Source: Bryobacterales bacterium F-183 (lineage in GTDB: Bacteria; Acidobacteriota; Terriglobia; Bryobacterales; Bryobacteraceae). Taken from it: 64,000 nucleotides of DNA. Location: the NCBI GenBank assembly GCA_016865505.2, contig AP025252.1, forward strand, positions 1,984,001 through 2,048,000. The letters run 5' to 3'. The position numbers and the translations under genes are program-made. The notes below the pieces were generated by a model. That model was not told the origin of the DNA. It saw nothing but the letters and a program-made list of their open reading frames with translations, and searched no databases. Positions 35,332 to 44,632 of the stretch are shown piece after piece. Each line of letters opens with the position of its first letter. Position 1 is the first letter of the stretch.

Positions 35332-36333
35332 TTAGTGGTCGCGTTCGGTGACCAGACCGGTGACCGAGATCAACGCGCGCTGATACGGCGACTCGGGGAA
35401 CTCCGCCATGATGCTGCGGGCGCGATCCGTGAAGGACTGGGCCTTTTCCATCGCGAGTTCGATGCCGCGGTACTTGCGGATGAAGTGCAGGATCTTGAGG
35501 AACGGCACCTGCTCGTAGTTGCCGTCCGCTAGGACCGTTTCGACAAGCTTGGCTTCTTCCGGCGTGGCCTGTGCCAGAGCGTAGATCAGAGGCAGCGTCA
35601 CTTTGCCTTCTCGAAGGTCGTTGCCGACGGGCTTGCCCAGCATCTTTTCGCTCGAGGTGAAGTCCAGGATGTCGTCCACCAACTGGAAGGCCATGCCGAG
35701 GTTCCAGGCGTATTCGCCCATCTTCTGTTCCGAAGGCTCGTCGCCCCCGCCGACGATCGCGCCGAGACGCGCACAGGCGGAAAACAGGCTGGCGGTCTTG
35801 CGATCCACCAGTTCCATGTAGTCGGCTTCGGTGACGCCCATCTTGCCGATGCGTTCGAGCTGCAGCAGTTCGCCCTCCACCATCATCTGGGTGAGCCCGA
35901 TGAGCAGGTCCAGAATATGGAAGTTACGTTCCTTGAGCGCGACGGCGAAGGCTTGCATGTACAGCCAGTCACCGGCGAGCACCGACATGTGGTTGCCCCA
36001 AATCACGTTGGCCGACGGCCGGCCCCGGCGGGACTTGGCAAAGTCGATGACATCGTCGTGCACCAATGTGGCGGCGTGGATCATTTCCACAACGGCGGCC
36101 ATGCGGATGCCCGCATCATCTAAAGTCCGGCCCATCAGCTTGGCCGATAACAGCACCAAGATCGGGCGTAGACGCTTGCCGCCGCCGGACTGCAGATACT
36201 GCGCGATGGTGGTGATTGTCTCGACAGATGCGACAGAATCCAGTTGAATCTCTTTTTCGACGCGTTGGAGATCGTCTGCTACGAGATCATGGATTTCTTT
36301 GGCTGTTAACTTCTGCGCAAGTTTGCCGAGCAT
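35332..36333 (-). CDS. long-chain polyprenyl diphosphate synthase
   Basis: 333 residues from the ATG at 36333. The first aspartate-rich motif is D93-D94-V-I-D97 (VHDDVIDFAKSRRGRPSANV), and the second is D220-D221-I-L-D224. GGGKRLRPILVLL binds the allylic/IPP diphosphates. The DDxxD (not DDxxxxD) form and the size fit an octaprenyl/solanesyl-type synthase that makes the menaquinone or ubiquinone side chain. Chain length cannot be deduced. The frame is open to 36405, but the family N-terminus fits 36333. Confidence 0.93.
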   Translation of the reverse strand: MLGKLAQKLTAKEIHDLVADDLQRVEKEIQLDSVASVETITTIAQYLQSGGGKRLRPILVLLSAKLMGRTLDDAGIRMAAVVEMIHAATLVHDDVIDFAKSRRGRPSANVIWGNHMSVLAGDWLYMQAFAVALKERNFHILDLLIGLTQMMVEGELLQLERIGKMGVTEADYMELVDRKTASLFSACARLGAIVGGGDEPSEQKMGEYAWNLGMAFQLVDDILDFTSSEKMLGKPVGNDLREGKVTLPLIYALAQATPEEAKLVETVLADGNYEQVPFLKILHFIRKYRGIELAMEKAQSFTDRARSIMAEFPESPYQRALISVTGLVTERDH

Positions 36334-36501
36334 TGGAAGGGAAACTCTGATTCTAGCAGGAACCCGTAGTTGATCCGGTTGGCGAAGAGAGCCTGCTGCT
36401 CTCACTTTTATCGATTCCGCGAGATGGCCCGGAGGTTCTTAAATTGACGCAGATAGCCGGAAGAGGGTGAAACTGCGCTAGTACAATCAGAAGCCCAGGG
36501 C

Positions 36502-39192
36502 ATGAACAGCGGTAACGTACCCGAAGATACCCGGACATTTGACGGCGCAAGCCAGGAGATCCCGCCTGCACAGCTGGCGGAGATCACCCTGCCCGGCTAT
36601 GAGGTGCACGGGGTATTGGGATCGGGCGGTATGGGCGTGGTGTACCGCGCCACTGAGGTCGCCACCGGGCGTACCGTAGCGGTGAAGCGAATCCGCAGCG
36701 GGTCAATTTCCGAGGCCGACCGTGAGCGGGTGTTGCAAGAGGCGCGGATTGCCGCATCGTTGAGCCATCCGGGGATTGTCTTCGTGTTTTCCGTGGAAAG
36801 CTGGCAGGGTGACCCGGTCATCATCATGGAGTTCTGCCAGTCGGGCACGCTGCGGGACTACTACACCTTGCAGCAGGCCGAACACGGCGGGTACTTGCCG
36901 GTGGAACGCGTAGTGGACATCACGCTGCAGTTGGCTCATGCACTTTCCGCCGCGCATCAGGCGGGGATCCTGCATCGCGACCTGAAGCCGTCCAACTGCT
37001 TTGTCTCCGCCAACGGCCACGCCAAGATCGGCGATTTCGGCTTGGCGCGTACGGCAGAGCGGGCAGGGAAGGATACGCAGGAGACCGGGTCCTTTCGGGG
37101 TACGCCGACATACGCATCACCACAGCAGTTGGAAGGAAAGCCTCTCGACGAGCGTTCGGACATCTACTCGCTGGGCGGGGTGCTTTACTATCTGCTGACC
37201 GGACGCGAGCCGTTTGAGAAGCAGGAACTCATTCCGTTGATTGCAGCGGTGATGAATCGCATGCCGGAATCGCCGCAGAAGATCCGGCCGTCGTTGCCCC
37301 CGCAGTTGTCCGAGATCGCGATGAAGTGTCTGGCGAAGGATCCGGCGGCGAGGTACGCGAACTGCCAGGAGTTGATCGCGGATCTGGAGACGCTGCAGAG
37401 CGAGTACTATACGCCGGTGTTGCCTCCTTTGCGCGTGATCGCTGGCTGGTTGAACTCGCTCGCGGCCATGCCACTTCTGGCGTTGCTCTCATTGGCCGGG
37501 GGACCTAGCCACATGCGAGCTGCTTCAACGGCTGGCTCTGTCATCGTGACGATCGTATTTGGCTTAACCGAAGGAGTTTGGGGTCGGTCCGCGGGCCATG
37601 CCGTGCTCGGGCTTCGCGTGCTGCGGAAGGATTACTCGCCACTTGGACCATGGCGCGGGCTGCTCCGCTCCATGCTGTTTCACGCCCTGCCCATTTTGAA
37701 TTCCATTGTGTTCCTGCAGCTCGTGCCCGATTTGCTTTGGGCATCGATCGGGAGTTGGGCGGGCTATCTGCTGTTTGTCACCATCCGGCGATCCAATAGC
37801 TGGAGCGGGTTGCACGATCTGGCCGTCGGCGCAGTGGTCCTGCAGCGGCGAGATGCGCGACCGTTGGTAGCCAAGCTGACCGTCGATAGAAACAGCCGTG
37901 GCGTCGCATGTGCTGCCGAGCGCAAGTTCGGACCTTATCAGGCGGTGTCGCAAGTGGCGGAAAGCAAAGCGGCGCGCGTGTACGAGGGTAGCGACCTGCA
38001 ACTGCAGCGCCCGGTGTGGATTGTCGAACAGCTTGCAAGTACGCACCCACTGCCGATGCCCTCGCTACGGGCGCAGCGTCTGGCTGCCGGACCAGGTTGG
38101 GCAGCCTTCGAACATCCTGCCGGGATGCCTTGGGTGGACTTGGGTAACACACCCGTGGATTGGGATCGCCTGCGGGTTTGGCTGTTGCAGCTATGCGAAG
38201 AACTTGTGGCGCGTCCGGATGCCGTTTTGGATACGGGGCGCATCTGGATCTCGCAAAGCGGCGACGAGGCGGCATTGCTGGACTTCCCGCTCGTACAGGG
38301 TACGGTGCATCGTACGGCCGCCGGGTTTTTGTCGGAAGTTGCCGGCCGCGTGCAAGGCCCTATCCCACTGCATGCACATGAACTTCGGCAACGTCTGCCA
38401 TCGTCTGAGTCTGTCGCGGATGTACTGCAGAGTTTACGGGCGATTCGGCATCGGGAAACAAAGGTAAACCGCGGGCGGATTGCAGGGCTTGTGATAGCAG
38501 GCGTGTTTGCTACCCTTTTTCCGCTCTTGCTGTTGTCGGTAGGTGTGGACCCGGCGCTTCGTACCCGTCCTGACGAACGCAAAGTACTTACGCGTTCTGC
38601 GGCAGGCGCGCGCCCGATCATCGCAAGGTATGTCTCCGCATCCGACTTAGAACTGGTGGATCGTCATCTTGCTGCTCAGTATCGCAACGATCCCTCCTTC
38701 CGGCGGTATGTTGACGGGGACGACGATATCGCCAAAGAGTTTAAGGCAGTGCTTCAGGATAAGCTTACAAGCCAGCCGCTGCCGCCGGTTGCGCCGCAGG
38801 CTCTGGCGGCGGCGAAGTCCAACATCTTGGCCGCAAACGATCGCCTTCGAGAAAGTGTGTTTGTTGGGCTCATGGCGGCGGGGGTGTTGCCGCTCGTGAT
38901 CGGGATCGTGATCCTGCTGGCCATGCGGAATCACCTCAGCCTTTTGGCGATCGATTCGGTTCTGGTGGATGCAAAGACGAATGAGCGTGCGTCGCGTTTG
39001 CGATTGCTGCTTCGGCGGCTAGTGGTGCTGATCCCGTTTGGCTTGGCGCTAGTTTCGGCACGCGGGGCCGACTCTTTCATCGACCTCGGGCCGTTATCGA
39101 TACTTGCCCTTGGGACCGTGATCTGGATGTTGCTGCGCCCGTTCAAAGGTCCCGCCGAATGGCTGACCCGGACTGTTATCGTTCGCCGCTAA
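36502..39192 (+). CDS. membrane Ser/Thr protein kinase with RDD domain
   Basis: 896 residues. The kinase domain (about 33-290) has a G-loop LGSGGMGVVY (G40-G45), K62 (VAVKR), H158-R-D160 (HRDLKPSN) and D178FG. After a linker, an RDD-like membrane domain (about 310-450) shows GHAVLGLRVLRKDYSP and SWSGLHDLAVGAVVLQRR. Several hydrophobic helices follow, both here and near the C-terminus (about 655-680, 790-815, 835-890). It probably senses an envelope state and phosphorylates cytoplasmic targets. A TACAAT box lies about 15 nt before the ATG. The last 17 bp overlap the convergent tatD gene. Confidence 0.88.
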   Translation: MNSGNVPEDTRTFDGASQEIPPAQLAEITLPGYEVHGVLGSGGMGVVYRATEVATGRTVAVKRIRSGSISEADRERVLQEARIAASLSHPGIVFVFSVESWQGDPVIIMEFCQSGTLRDYYTLQQAEHGGYLPVERVVDITLQLAHALSAAHQAGILHRDLKPSNCFVSANGHAKIGDFGLARTAERAGKDTQETGSFRGTPTYASPQQLEGKPLDERSDIYSLGGVLYYLLTGREPFEKQELIPLIAAVMNRMPESPQKIRPSLPPQLSEIAMKCLAKDPAARYANCQELIADLETLQSEYYTPVLPPLRVIAGWLNSLAAMPLLALLSLAGGPSHMRAASTAGSVIVTIVFGLTEGVWGRSAGHAVLGLRVLRKDYSPLGPWRGLLRSMLFHALPILNSIVFLQLVPDLLWASIGSWAGYLLFVTIRRSNSWSGLHDLAVGAVVLQRRDARPLVAKLTVDRNSRGVACAAERKFGPYQAVSQVAESKAARVYEGSDLQLQRPVWIVEQLASTHPLPMPSLRAQRLAAGPGWAAFEHPAGMPWVDLGNTPVDWDRLRVWLLQLCEELVARPDAVLDTGRIWISQSGDEAALLDFPLVQGTVHRTAAGFLSEVAGRVQGPIPLHAHELRQRLPSSESVADVLQSLRAIRHRETKVNRGRIAGLVIAGVFATLFPLLLLSVGVDPALRTRPDERKVLTRSAAGARPIIARYVSASDLELVDRHLAAQYRNDPSFRRYVDGDDDIAKEFKAVLQDKLTSQPLPPVAPQALAAAKSNILAANDRLRESVFVGLMAAGVLPLVIGIVILLAMRNHLSLLAIDSVLVDAKTNERASRLRLLLRRLVVLIPFGLALVSARGADSFIDLGPLSILALGTVIWMLLRPFKGPAEWLTRTVIVRR

Positions 39193-39970
39193 GGCTCAAG
39201 CCAAAGAACTGAACGGTGTTGGCGGAGGTCTCTGCCTCGGCCTGATCGAGTGTGATTCCGCGTACTTCGGCGAGCCTGTCGGCCGTCAGCGCGACATAAG
39301 CCGGCTCATTGCGCTTGCCCCGATGCGGGACGGGCGACAGGTACGGCGCATCGGTCTCGAGCAGGATACGGTCTGCGGGTGCGAAGGCAGCTGCGTCGCG
39401 TACGTCCTGTGCCTTCGGATAGGTCAGTACGCCTCCAAACGCCAGGTGACAGCCGAGGTTGAGCGCCTCGCGGGCTTGGGGTACGTTGCCGGTGAAGCAG
39501 TGCAGCAAGCAGCCCAGGCCGGTTTTGCGCCAGTGTTCGCGCAGCAGGCGTGTGGTGTCCTGCCAGGCCTCGCGGGTGTGAATGACGATGGGTTTACGGG
39601 CCGCCGCCGCGATCTCCATCTGCTCGATGAAGACGCGCTCCTGGACGTCGCGAGGCGAAAAGTCGTAGTGGAAGTCCAGTCCGATTTCGCCCAGCGCGAC
39701 GCATTTGGGATGCTCCAGAAGTTCCGCCAGGCGAGGCATGGTGTCCGCAGTGGCTTTGGCCGCATCGTGCGGATGGACTCCGACGGTGGCAGAGAACGTT
39801 TCGGGGTACTCGGTCGCGAGGCGGATCGCGGCTTCGAGGTCGGGCGGGCCGTCGCCGGTGCCAATGGCGATCAGATGACCGACACCAGCGAGCTTGGCCC
39901 GCTCGATTGCTGCCGCTCTATCGTCCTGAAACGCCTTGCCGTCCAAATGGCAGTGACTGTCGATCCACAT
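39176..39970 (-). CDS. tatD: TatD family DNase
   Basis: A 264-residue TIM-barrel metal hydrolase. Metal-site motifs are MWIDSHCHLD, VALGEIGLDFHYDFSP, VIHTREAW, GCLLHCFTGN and LLETDAPYLSP. It has 3'-5' exonuclease activity on single-stranded or damaged DNA in characterised homologues. The start overlaps the 3' end of the upstream PEP-CTERM gene by 53 bp on the same strand, which is unusual for TatD neighbours. Confidence 0.94.
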   Translation of the reverse strand: MWIDSHCHLDGKAFQDDRAAAIERAKLAGVGHLIAIGTGDGPPDLEAAIRLATEYPETFSATVGVHPHDAAKATADTMPRLAELLEHPKCVALGEIGLDFHYDFSPRDVQERVFIEQMEIAAAARKPIVIHTREAWQDTTRLLREHWRKTGLGCLLHCFTGNVPQAREALNLGCHLAFGGVLTYPKAQDVRDAAAFAPADRILLETDAPYLSPVPHRGKRNEPAYVALTADRLAEVRGITLDQAEAETSANTVQFFGLSLSGER

Positions 39971-40796
39971 GTCCCAGCTTCAGTCTAGCGAGGATGAGCA
40001 TCGCACCCACGGCGCCGGCTGCAAAAGCCGCTTCACCCGAAGGCTCGGGAACCGCAGTTGAGGGCTGCGAGTACTGAAACTGCAGGGGATTTCCAGACTG
40101 CACCGAATAGCTCCAGGTGACACCGTCAGGCACGATGATGCTGTCTACCCAGGCCGTGTGATAGCCGTCGGACAGAGCAGGTCCGTAAGCCCTGGCACCA
40201 ACGTTGAGGGTCATCAGGTTGCGCATACCGGCGTACGCCGTCACCGTTCTGGACAGGATTCCACCGTGTGCCCCGGCGCATGCGCCAGGCAGGGTGGAGC
40301 CCGGACGGGTATAGCAGCTATCCCCGCCGAACCCGTTTGTGGTGGTGAAGATGTCCATCAGGGGAACGAGGCTTTCGTTGTTCAGCACAATGCGAAAGCC
40401 GGCCTCGCCTGGGCCCGAGGTAGAGACGAAGGCGTCGAAACCGATGTTGACGGTAAGGTTGACCGGCGTGCCTAGGGGGAGCCCGTTGACGCTGTAGCTG
40501 ACCATCCATTCGGAGGAAGCCTGCGCGTATTCGGTTCCGCTCGTTTGGGCAAAAACCTTGTTTACGCCGTAGGCTGCATAGGCCTCGCCCTTGATCATGC
40601 CAGCGCTCGTGGCGAGATCGACCGATTTGTGGGTCGACGGGACGTTGGGGCTGTAGGCGCAGGGCTCGCCGGGGTCAATCGTGATCGAACCACAACCGAC
40701 GCCATACGTGCCGGAGTTCAAGGCGACGTTTATATAGTCAGCCTTGAGCAGACTGGTGCTTGCGCCTATCAACAGCAGGAACATTCGAAATCGCAT
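39918..40796 (-). CDS. PEP-CTERM sorting-signal protein
   Basis: 292 residues from the ATG at 40796, which has a GGAGG Shine-Dalgarno. A signal peptide is present (MRFRMFLLLIGASTSLLKA). The mature part is a beta-rich domain with no recognised family (about 25-240), containing two Cys pairs. The C-terminus carries a PEP-CTERM signal: VPEPSG, a hydrophobic helix and R/K residues (ARLKLGHVDR). It then continues about 12 residues past the usual end, into the tatD gene. Exosortase would cleave and attach it to the envelope. No exosortase or EPS genes are in the window. Confidence 0.8.
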   Translation of the reverse strand: MRFRMFLLLIGASTSLLKADYINVALNSGTYGVGCGSITIDPGEPCAYSPNVPSTHKSVDLATSAGMIKGEAYAAYGVNKVFAQTSGTEYAQASSEWMVSYSVNGLPLGTPVNLTVNIGFDAFVSTSGPGEAGFRIVLNNESLVPLMDIFTTTNGFGGDSCYTRPGSTLPGACAGAHGGILSRTVTAYAGMRNLMTLNVGARAYGPALSDGYHTAWVDSIIVPDGVTWSYSVQSGNPLQFQYSQPSTAVPEPSGEAAFAAGAVGAMLILARLKLGHVDRQSLPFGRQGVSGR

Positions 40797-40872
40797 AGGG
40801 TCCTCCAAAGATAAAGAAAAGCTTCGAAAATAGACGGCGCAAAAGCGGGCGGTAGTGTTCGGCGGACCATGC

Positions 40873-40878
40873 TAGAAT
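40873..40878 (+). promoter_or_regulatory. candidate -10 box for leaderless ECF sigma factor mRNA
   Basis: TAGAAT ends 6 nt before the ATG at 40885, with no Shine-Dalgarno between. A sigma-70-type start would fall on the start codon itself. The -35 is weak. Confidence 0.4.
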
Positions 40879-40884
40879 CTCGCA

Positions 40885-41490
40885 ATGCCGCAGGGCAACG
40901 GCGAAATCACACGACTATTGCAAGAATGGCGCGGTGGCAATGAGGCCGCCATGGATCAGCTTGCGCCCGCGGTGTATGACCATTTGCACGCGATTGCCGA
41001 AGCCTACATGCGCGGCGAACGCGGGGGAGCGTTGAACACCCTGCAGGCAACCGCGCTGGTGCACGAAGTGTTCCTGCGTCTTGTGCAGAACCGCGATGTC
41101 GCCTATGAGAATCGCGAGCATTTTTACACTTTTTCCGCCAAGCTGATGCGGCGCATTCTTGTCGATCACGCCCGCCGCGGTTTGACCAAGAAGCGGGGCG
41201 AAAATCCTACAACGGTCGCTTTGGCGCCCGAACTGGCGTGGATCGACGCGGACTCGCCCGAACTGCTCGACCTCGATAGCGCACTACAGGAATTAGCCCA
41301 GTTGGACGCCTTCAAAGTGCAGGTGTTGGAACTTCGCTTTTTTCTGGGAGCGACGGGCGACGAAACGGCAGACTTGCTGGGAGTATCCCGGGCACGAGTG
41401 AACCGGGACGTGAACTTTGCTCTGTCGTGGCTGCACAATCGCCTGAAAGGAAGCGGGCAAAGTACCGACACTTCACGCCATCTTCTGTAG
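40885..41490 (+). CDS. ECF sigma factor (acidobacterial TIGR02999-like)
   Basis: 201 residues. Region 2 is LHAIAEAYMRGERGGALNTLQATALVHEVFLRLVQNRD, and region 4 is LDAFKVQVLELRFFLGATGDETADLLGVSRARVNRDVNFALSWL. This matches the Sig-70_X6/TIGR02999 type common in Acidobacteria and Planctomycetes, usually encoded just before a Ser/Thr kinase, as here (27 nt gap to the ATG at 41517). Control by the kinase through phosphorylation is an inference from context. Confidence 0.92.
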   Translation: MPQGNGEITRLLQEWRGGNEAAMDQLAPAVYDHLHAIAEAYMRGERGGALNTLQATALVHEVFLRLVQNRDVAYENREHFYTFSAKLMRRILVDHARRGLTKKRGENPTTVALAPELAWIDADSPELLDLDSALQELAQLDAFKVQVLELRFFLGATGDETADLLGVSRARVNRDVNFALSWLHNRLKGSGQSTDTSRHLL

Positions 41491-41516
41491 CCGCTTTCGA
41501 GCGACTTGTTTTCCAT

Positions 41517-43955
41517 ATGCCGTACCAAGAACTGCAACAGATCGAGGAGCTTTTTCACCATGCCCTCACGATGGGCGAAGGTTACCTGGACGATGCGTGC
41601 GGCGGCGATGCAGTTCTACGGGCGAAGGTTGTGGATCTGCTAAACAGCTACCGGAGTTGGAGCGCCCCACTTGGGGAGCCTTCTGCGGAACTACTACCCA
41701 AGTTCGGGCCGTACCGTTGCGACGCCATTCTGGGGGCGGGTGGAATGGGCACGGTGTATCGAGCGGTTCGCCAGGATGGAGAGTTTGACCGTAAAGTAGC
41801 GATCAAGGTCCTGCGCGGGTCCTTGCGGTCGGAATTTTACAAGCGGCGATTCCTGACCGAACGTGGCATTCTGGCGAGGCTCGCCCACGAAAGCATCGCG
41901 ACCTTGCTTGATGGCGGTACGACGCCGGAAGGCGAGCCGTATCTGGTGATGGAACTGGTGGAAGGTGAGCGGTTGGATGCCTATTGCGACCAACATCGGC
42001 TTTCCGTAACCGAACGTTTACGGCTCTTTGAGCAGGTGCTGCATGCGGTCGAGTACGCACATCGAAGTCTGGTGGTCCATCGGGATCTGAAGCCTGGCAA
42101 CATTCTGGTGACCTCGGAGGGCAAGGTCAAGTTGCTGGACTTTGGGACATCCAAGCTGTTGGAGGACGATGTAACGGTAACCTCGCTGCACGCGATTACT
42201 CCGCGCTATGCGAGCCCGGAACAATTAAGGGGTGAGCCGGGAGGTATCCCCAGTGACGTATTCGCCGCCGGTGTTGTGCTGTTTGAACTGCTGAGTGGCG
42301 CATATCCGTTTCGCGATGCGCATGCGATGTTTGAGCATCTCCGGCGCGCTACGGGGGACGTAGAATCGTTGGCCGCGTCGATGGCTCGTCTGGTGTCCGC
42401 TGAGGAGGCCGCGAAGAGGTCGGCATCCCTGGGAGCCTTACGGAAACTGCTGGGCGGCGACTTGGGGCGAATCGTCGCCAAGTCTCTGGCGTTTGTGCCC
42501 GAGGATCGGTATCCCACGATTGCTGCCTTGCTGGAGGATCTGACACGCTTCCAGGAGGGGCATCCCGTACGTGCGAGGCCCGCCACTTTCGCATACCGGG
42601 CGCAACGATTTATTTCCCGGAGGCGTTGGCCGATTGCAGCCGCCTGTGTTGCGGTACTTGTACTGTTCGGAACGGCCGCCTATGCCTTCCGGCAAGCCGC
42701 GGTGGCCTCCAAGCAGGCTGCGCGTGCCCAGGCGGTCGTCGCGTTCATGGAGCGTGTTTTTGGTGGTGCCGACGGGTGGCAAGGAGGCCGCAACGACATC
42801 AAAGTAGTTGAGGCGATGGACCGTGCCGATGCGACTTTGCGCACGTCGACGCAGCGATTGGCGCCAGAGGTGGAAAGCGAGATCCGGCTGTTGCTTGGCA
42901 ATACATACTCCGCACTGGAAGCCTCGCCCAAGGCGCTTGAGCAGTATCGGATCAGTCTTCGGCTCGCGGAGCAGTCTGGCGATTTGCCACTGCGGGCCAA
43001 TGCGCGCCTTGCCCTGGCAGCTCGGTTGGAGGATCAGGGTGCTGAGACCGAAAAGTTATTCCGCGATGCTTTGGCGGATGCTATCCAATGGGGCAAGCAA
43101 GATCCGTGGCTTTCGTTCGACGCACATCGGAAGGTGGCCAACTTTCTGCGGAGTAGTCGGCCACCCAGCGCCGAAACTACGGCTCTATACCTTCAGGCAG
43201 TTGCGATCGCCGAGGCGAATCCGAAAGCGATCGATTCGATTTACAAATGGCAGGCGATGGGCCGGCTCGCGGCTTATTGTCTTGACTCGAATCAGTTCCA
43301 GGAAGCGGACCGCTGGGCGAACGAAGCGTTACGCGGTTTTCGAAGTTTGCCGCGGATGCCAGTAGAAGCAGTTGGTGTCGTGTCCACGCGCGCCAGTTTG
43401 TTGACTCGGTTGGGCCGCCAAGCAGAGAGTGTCCGTCTCCGTGAGGAGGTCCTGGAGATTTATAACCAGTCGATAGGTCCCCACCACACTCAAACCTTGA
43501 TTGCTTTGGGGCAATGGGCAAGGGCAGCAACCAACCATGGCCGGATGAATGAGGCGCTTCCGCGTCTGACTGCAGCGATTACCGAGTTGCGCCGTAAGGA
43601 ACCCAAGTGCGTTTTCAGCCAATGGAATGTAATTCAGACATACGCCGAGATCCTGGGACGCGCCGGCCGTTTCGATGAGGCGGAGCGCTATGCCCAGGAG
43701 GCGTTGGGCTGCATCAACCCGGAAAACATAGGAACCGTACGCGAAGGACAGAGCCTCTTTGCTTTGGGCCGTGCGCACCGCGGTCAAAAGCGTCCGGCCC
43801 TTGCTCTGACGGAACTGGAACGCTCCCTGGCGATCTATACCAAGCATTGGGGCGCGGATCATCCTGCAACCAAGACCGTGGCCAAGGAGCTTGAGGTAAC
43901 CCGCGCCGCTCGTGTTGGATCTACGGGAGGTCCAGCAGCGGGCACGCAGCGCTAA
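41517..43955 (+). CDS. Ser/Thr protein kinase with membrane helix and TPR-like tail
   Basis: 812 residues from the ATG at 41517. A short N-terminal segment (about 1-60) is the helical region typical of kinases in these sigma/kinase pairs. The kinase domain (about 64-345) has G73-A-G-G-M-G78, K97 (VAIKV), H188-R-D190 (HRDLKPGN) and D208FG. A single membrane helix (about 370-391) precedes an extracytoplasmic helical part with TPR-like repeats (about 420-800). It could sense envelope ligands through the TPRs and signal to the adjacent ECF sigma factor. The last 4 bp overlap the convergent pspA gene. Confidence 0.9.
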   Translation: MPYQELQQIEELFHHALTMGEGYLDDACGGDAVLRAKVVDLLNSYRSWSAPLGEPSAELLPKFGPYRCDAILGAGGMGTVYRAVRQDGEFDRKVAIKVLRGSLRSEFYKRRFLTERGILARLAHESIATLLDGGTTPEGEPYLVMELVEGERLDAYCDQHRLSVTERLRLFEQVLHAVEYAHRSLVVHRDLKPGNILVTSEGKVKLLDFGTSKLLEDDVTVTSLHAITPRYASPEQLRGEPGGIPSDVFAAGVVLFELLSGAYPFRDAHAMFEHLRRATGDVESLAASMARLVSAEEAAKRSASLGALRKLLGGDLGRIVAKSLAFVPEDRYPTIAALLEDLTRFQEGHPVRARPATFAYRAQRFISRRRWPIAAACVAVLVLFGTAAYAFRQAAVASKQAARAQAVVAFMERVFGGADGWQGGRNDIKVVEAMDRADATLRTSTQRLAPEVESEIRLLLGNTYSALEASPKALEQYRISLRLAEQSGDLPLRANARLALAARLEDQGAETEKLFRDALADAIQWGKQDPWLSFDAHRKVANFLRSSRPPSAETTALYLQAVAIAEANPKAIDSIYKWQAMGRLAAYCLDSNQFQEADRWANEALRGFRSLPRMPVEAVGVVSTRASLLTRLGRQAESVRLREEVLEIYNQSIGPHHTQTLIALGQWARAATNHGRMNEALPRLTAAITELRRKEPKCVFSQWNVIQTYAEILGRAGRFDEAERYAQEALGCINPENIGTVREGQSLFALGRAHRGQKRPALALTELERSLAIYTKHWGADHPATKTVAKELEVTRAARVGSTGGPAAGTQR

Positions 43956-44626
43956 GCGGGCTTGGACTGCTTGCGGTCCCGCATCTCCGCCAGCAGACGT
44001 TCCACTTCCTCGTCGCGCTCAAAGGCGGCGAGCTTATCTTCGACGCTGGTACCGTCCTGCAGGACTTGGTTCATGCCCACTGCTGTAGCCTGTGTCTGCG
44101 CGACTTTGCCCTTCATTCGTGCAAAGGTCGTGGCGCCGTCCAGTTCCGCTACGTTCCAGCGGGTTTGGGCGGCTTTCTTGGATACGCGGGCGCGCCGGTG
44201 CTGGGCTACGAGTACCTCAGCCTGCGCCTGCGTTTCCGCCAGTTTCACTTGCAGCTTGATGAGCGCCTCTTTGAGATTGGCGACCTCGACGTTCTGGTCT
44301 TCCGCCTGCTGCGCGAAGCTCTCTGCAGCCCGGCGGAAGGCAATCGACTTCTCGATCGCTGCGCGTCCCAAATCGTCCTGCTGGCGGTCTACGGCGAACT
44401 GGGCCTTGCGAACCCAGTCCTCCGATAGCGCCTCATTTTCCTGCTTCTTCTTGATGAGCAGGTGGTGGTCCGCGACGGACATGGCCACCTGCGTTTTGAG
44501 CTGCAGGAGCTGGTTTTGCATGTCCAGCACCACCTGCTTGATCATCTTTTCCGGGTCTTCGGCCTTGTCGATGAGGTCGTTGAGATTAGCCCGAATCAGT
44601 GTGGATACACGATCGAGGAGTCCCAT
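43952..44626 (-). CDS. pspA: PspA/IM30 family membrane-stress protein
   Basis: A 224-residue, almost entirely helical coiled-coil protein. MGLLDRVSTLIRANLNDLIDKAEDPEKMIKQVVLDMQNQLLQLK is the amphipathic helix a plus ESCRT-III-like helix start. It binds damaged inner membrane and, in other bacteria, regulates phage-shock. It is the last gene of a four-gene minus-strand operon (XRE, NfeD-like, flotillin, PspA), 6 nt after flotillin, so it is probably controlled by the XRE regulator. Confidence 0.92.
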   Translation of the reverse strand: MGLLDRVSTLIRANLNDLIDKAEDPEKMIKQVVLDMQNQLLQLKTQVAMSVADHHLLIKKKQENEALSEDWVRKAQFAVDRQQDDLGRAAIEKSIAFRRAAESFAQQAEDQNVEVANLKEALIKLQVKLAETQAQAEVLVAQHRRARVSKKAAQTRWNVAELDGATTFARMKGKVAQTQATAVGMNQVLQDGTSVEDKLAAFERDEEVERLLAEMRDRKQSKPA

Positions 44627-44632
44627 GGTAGT

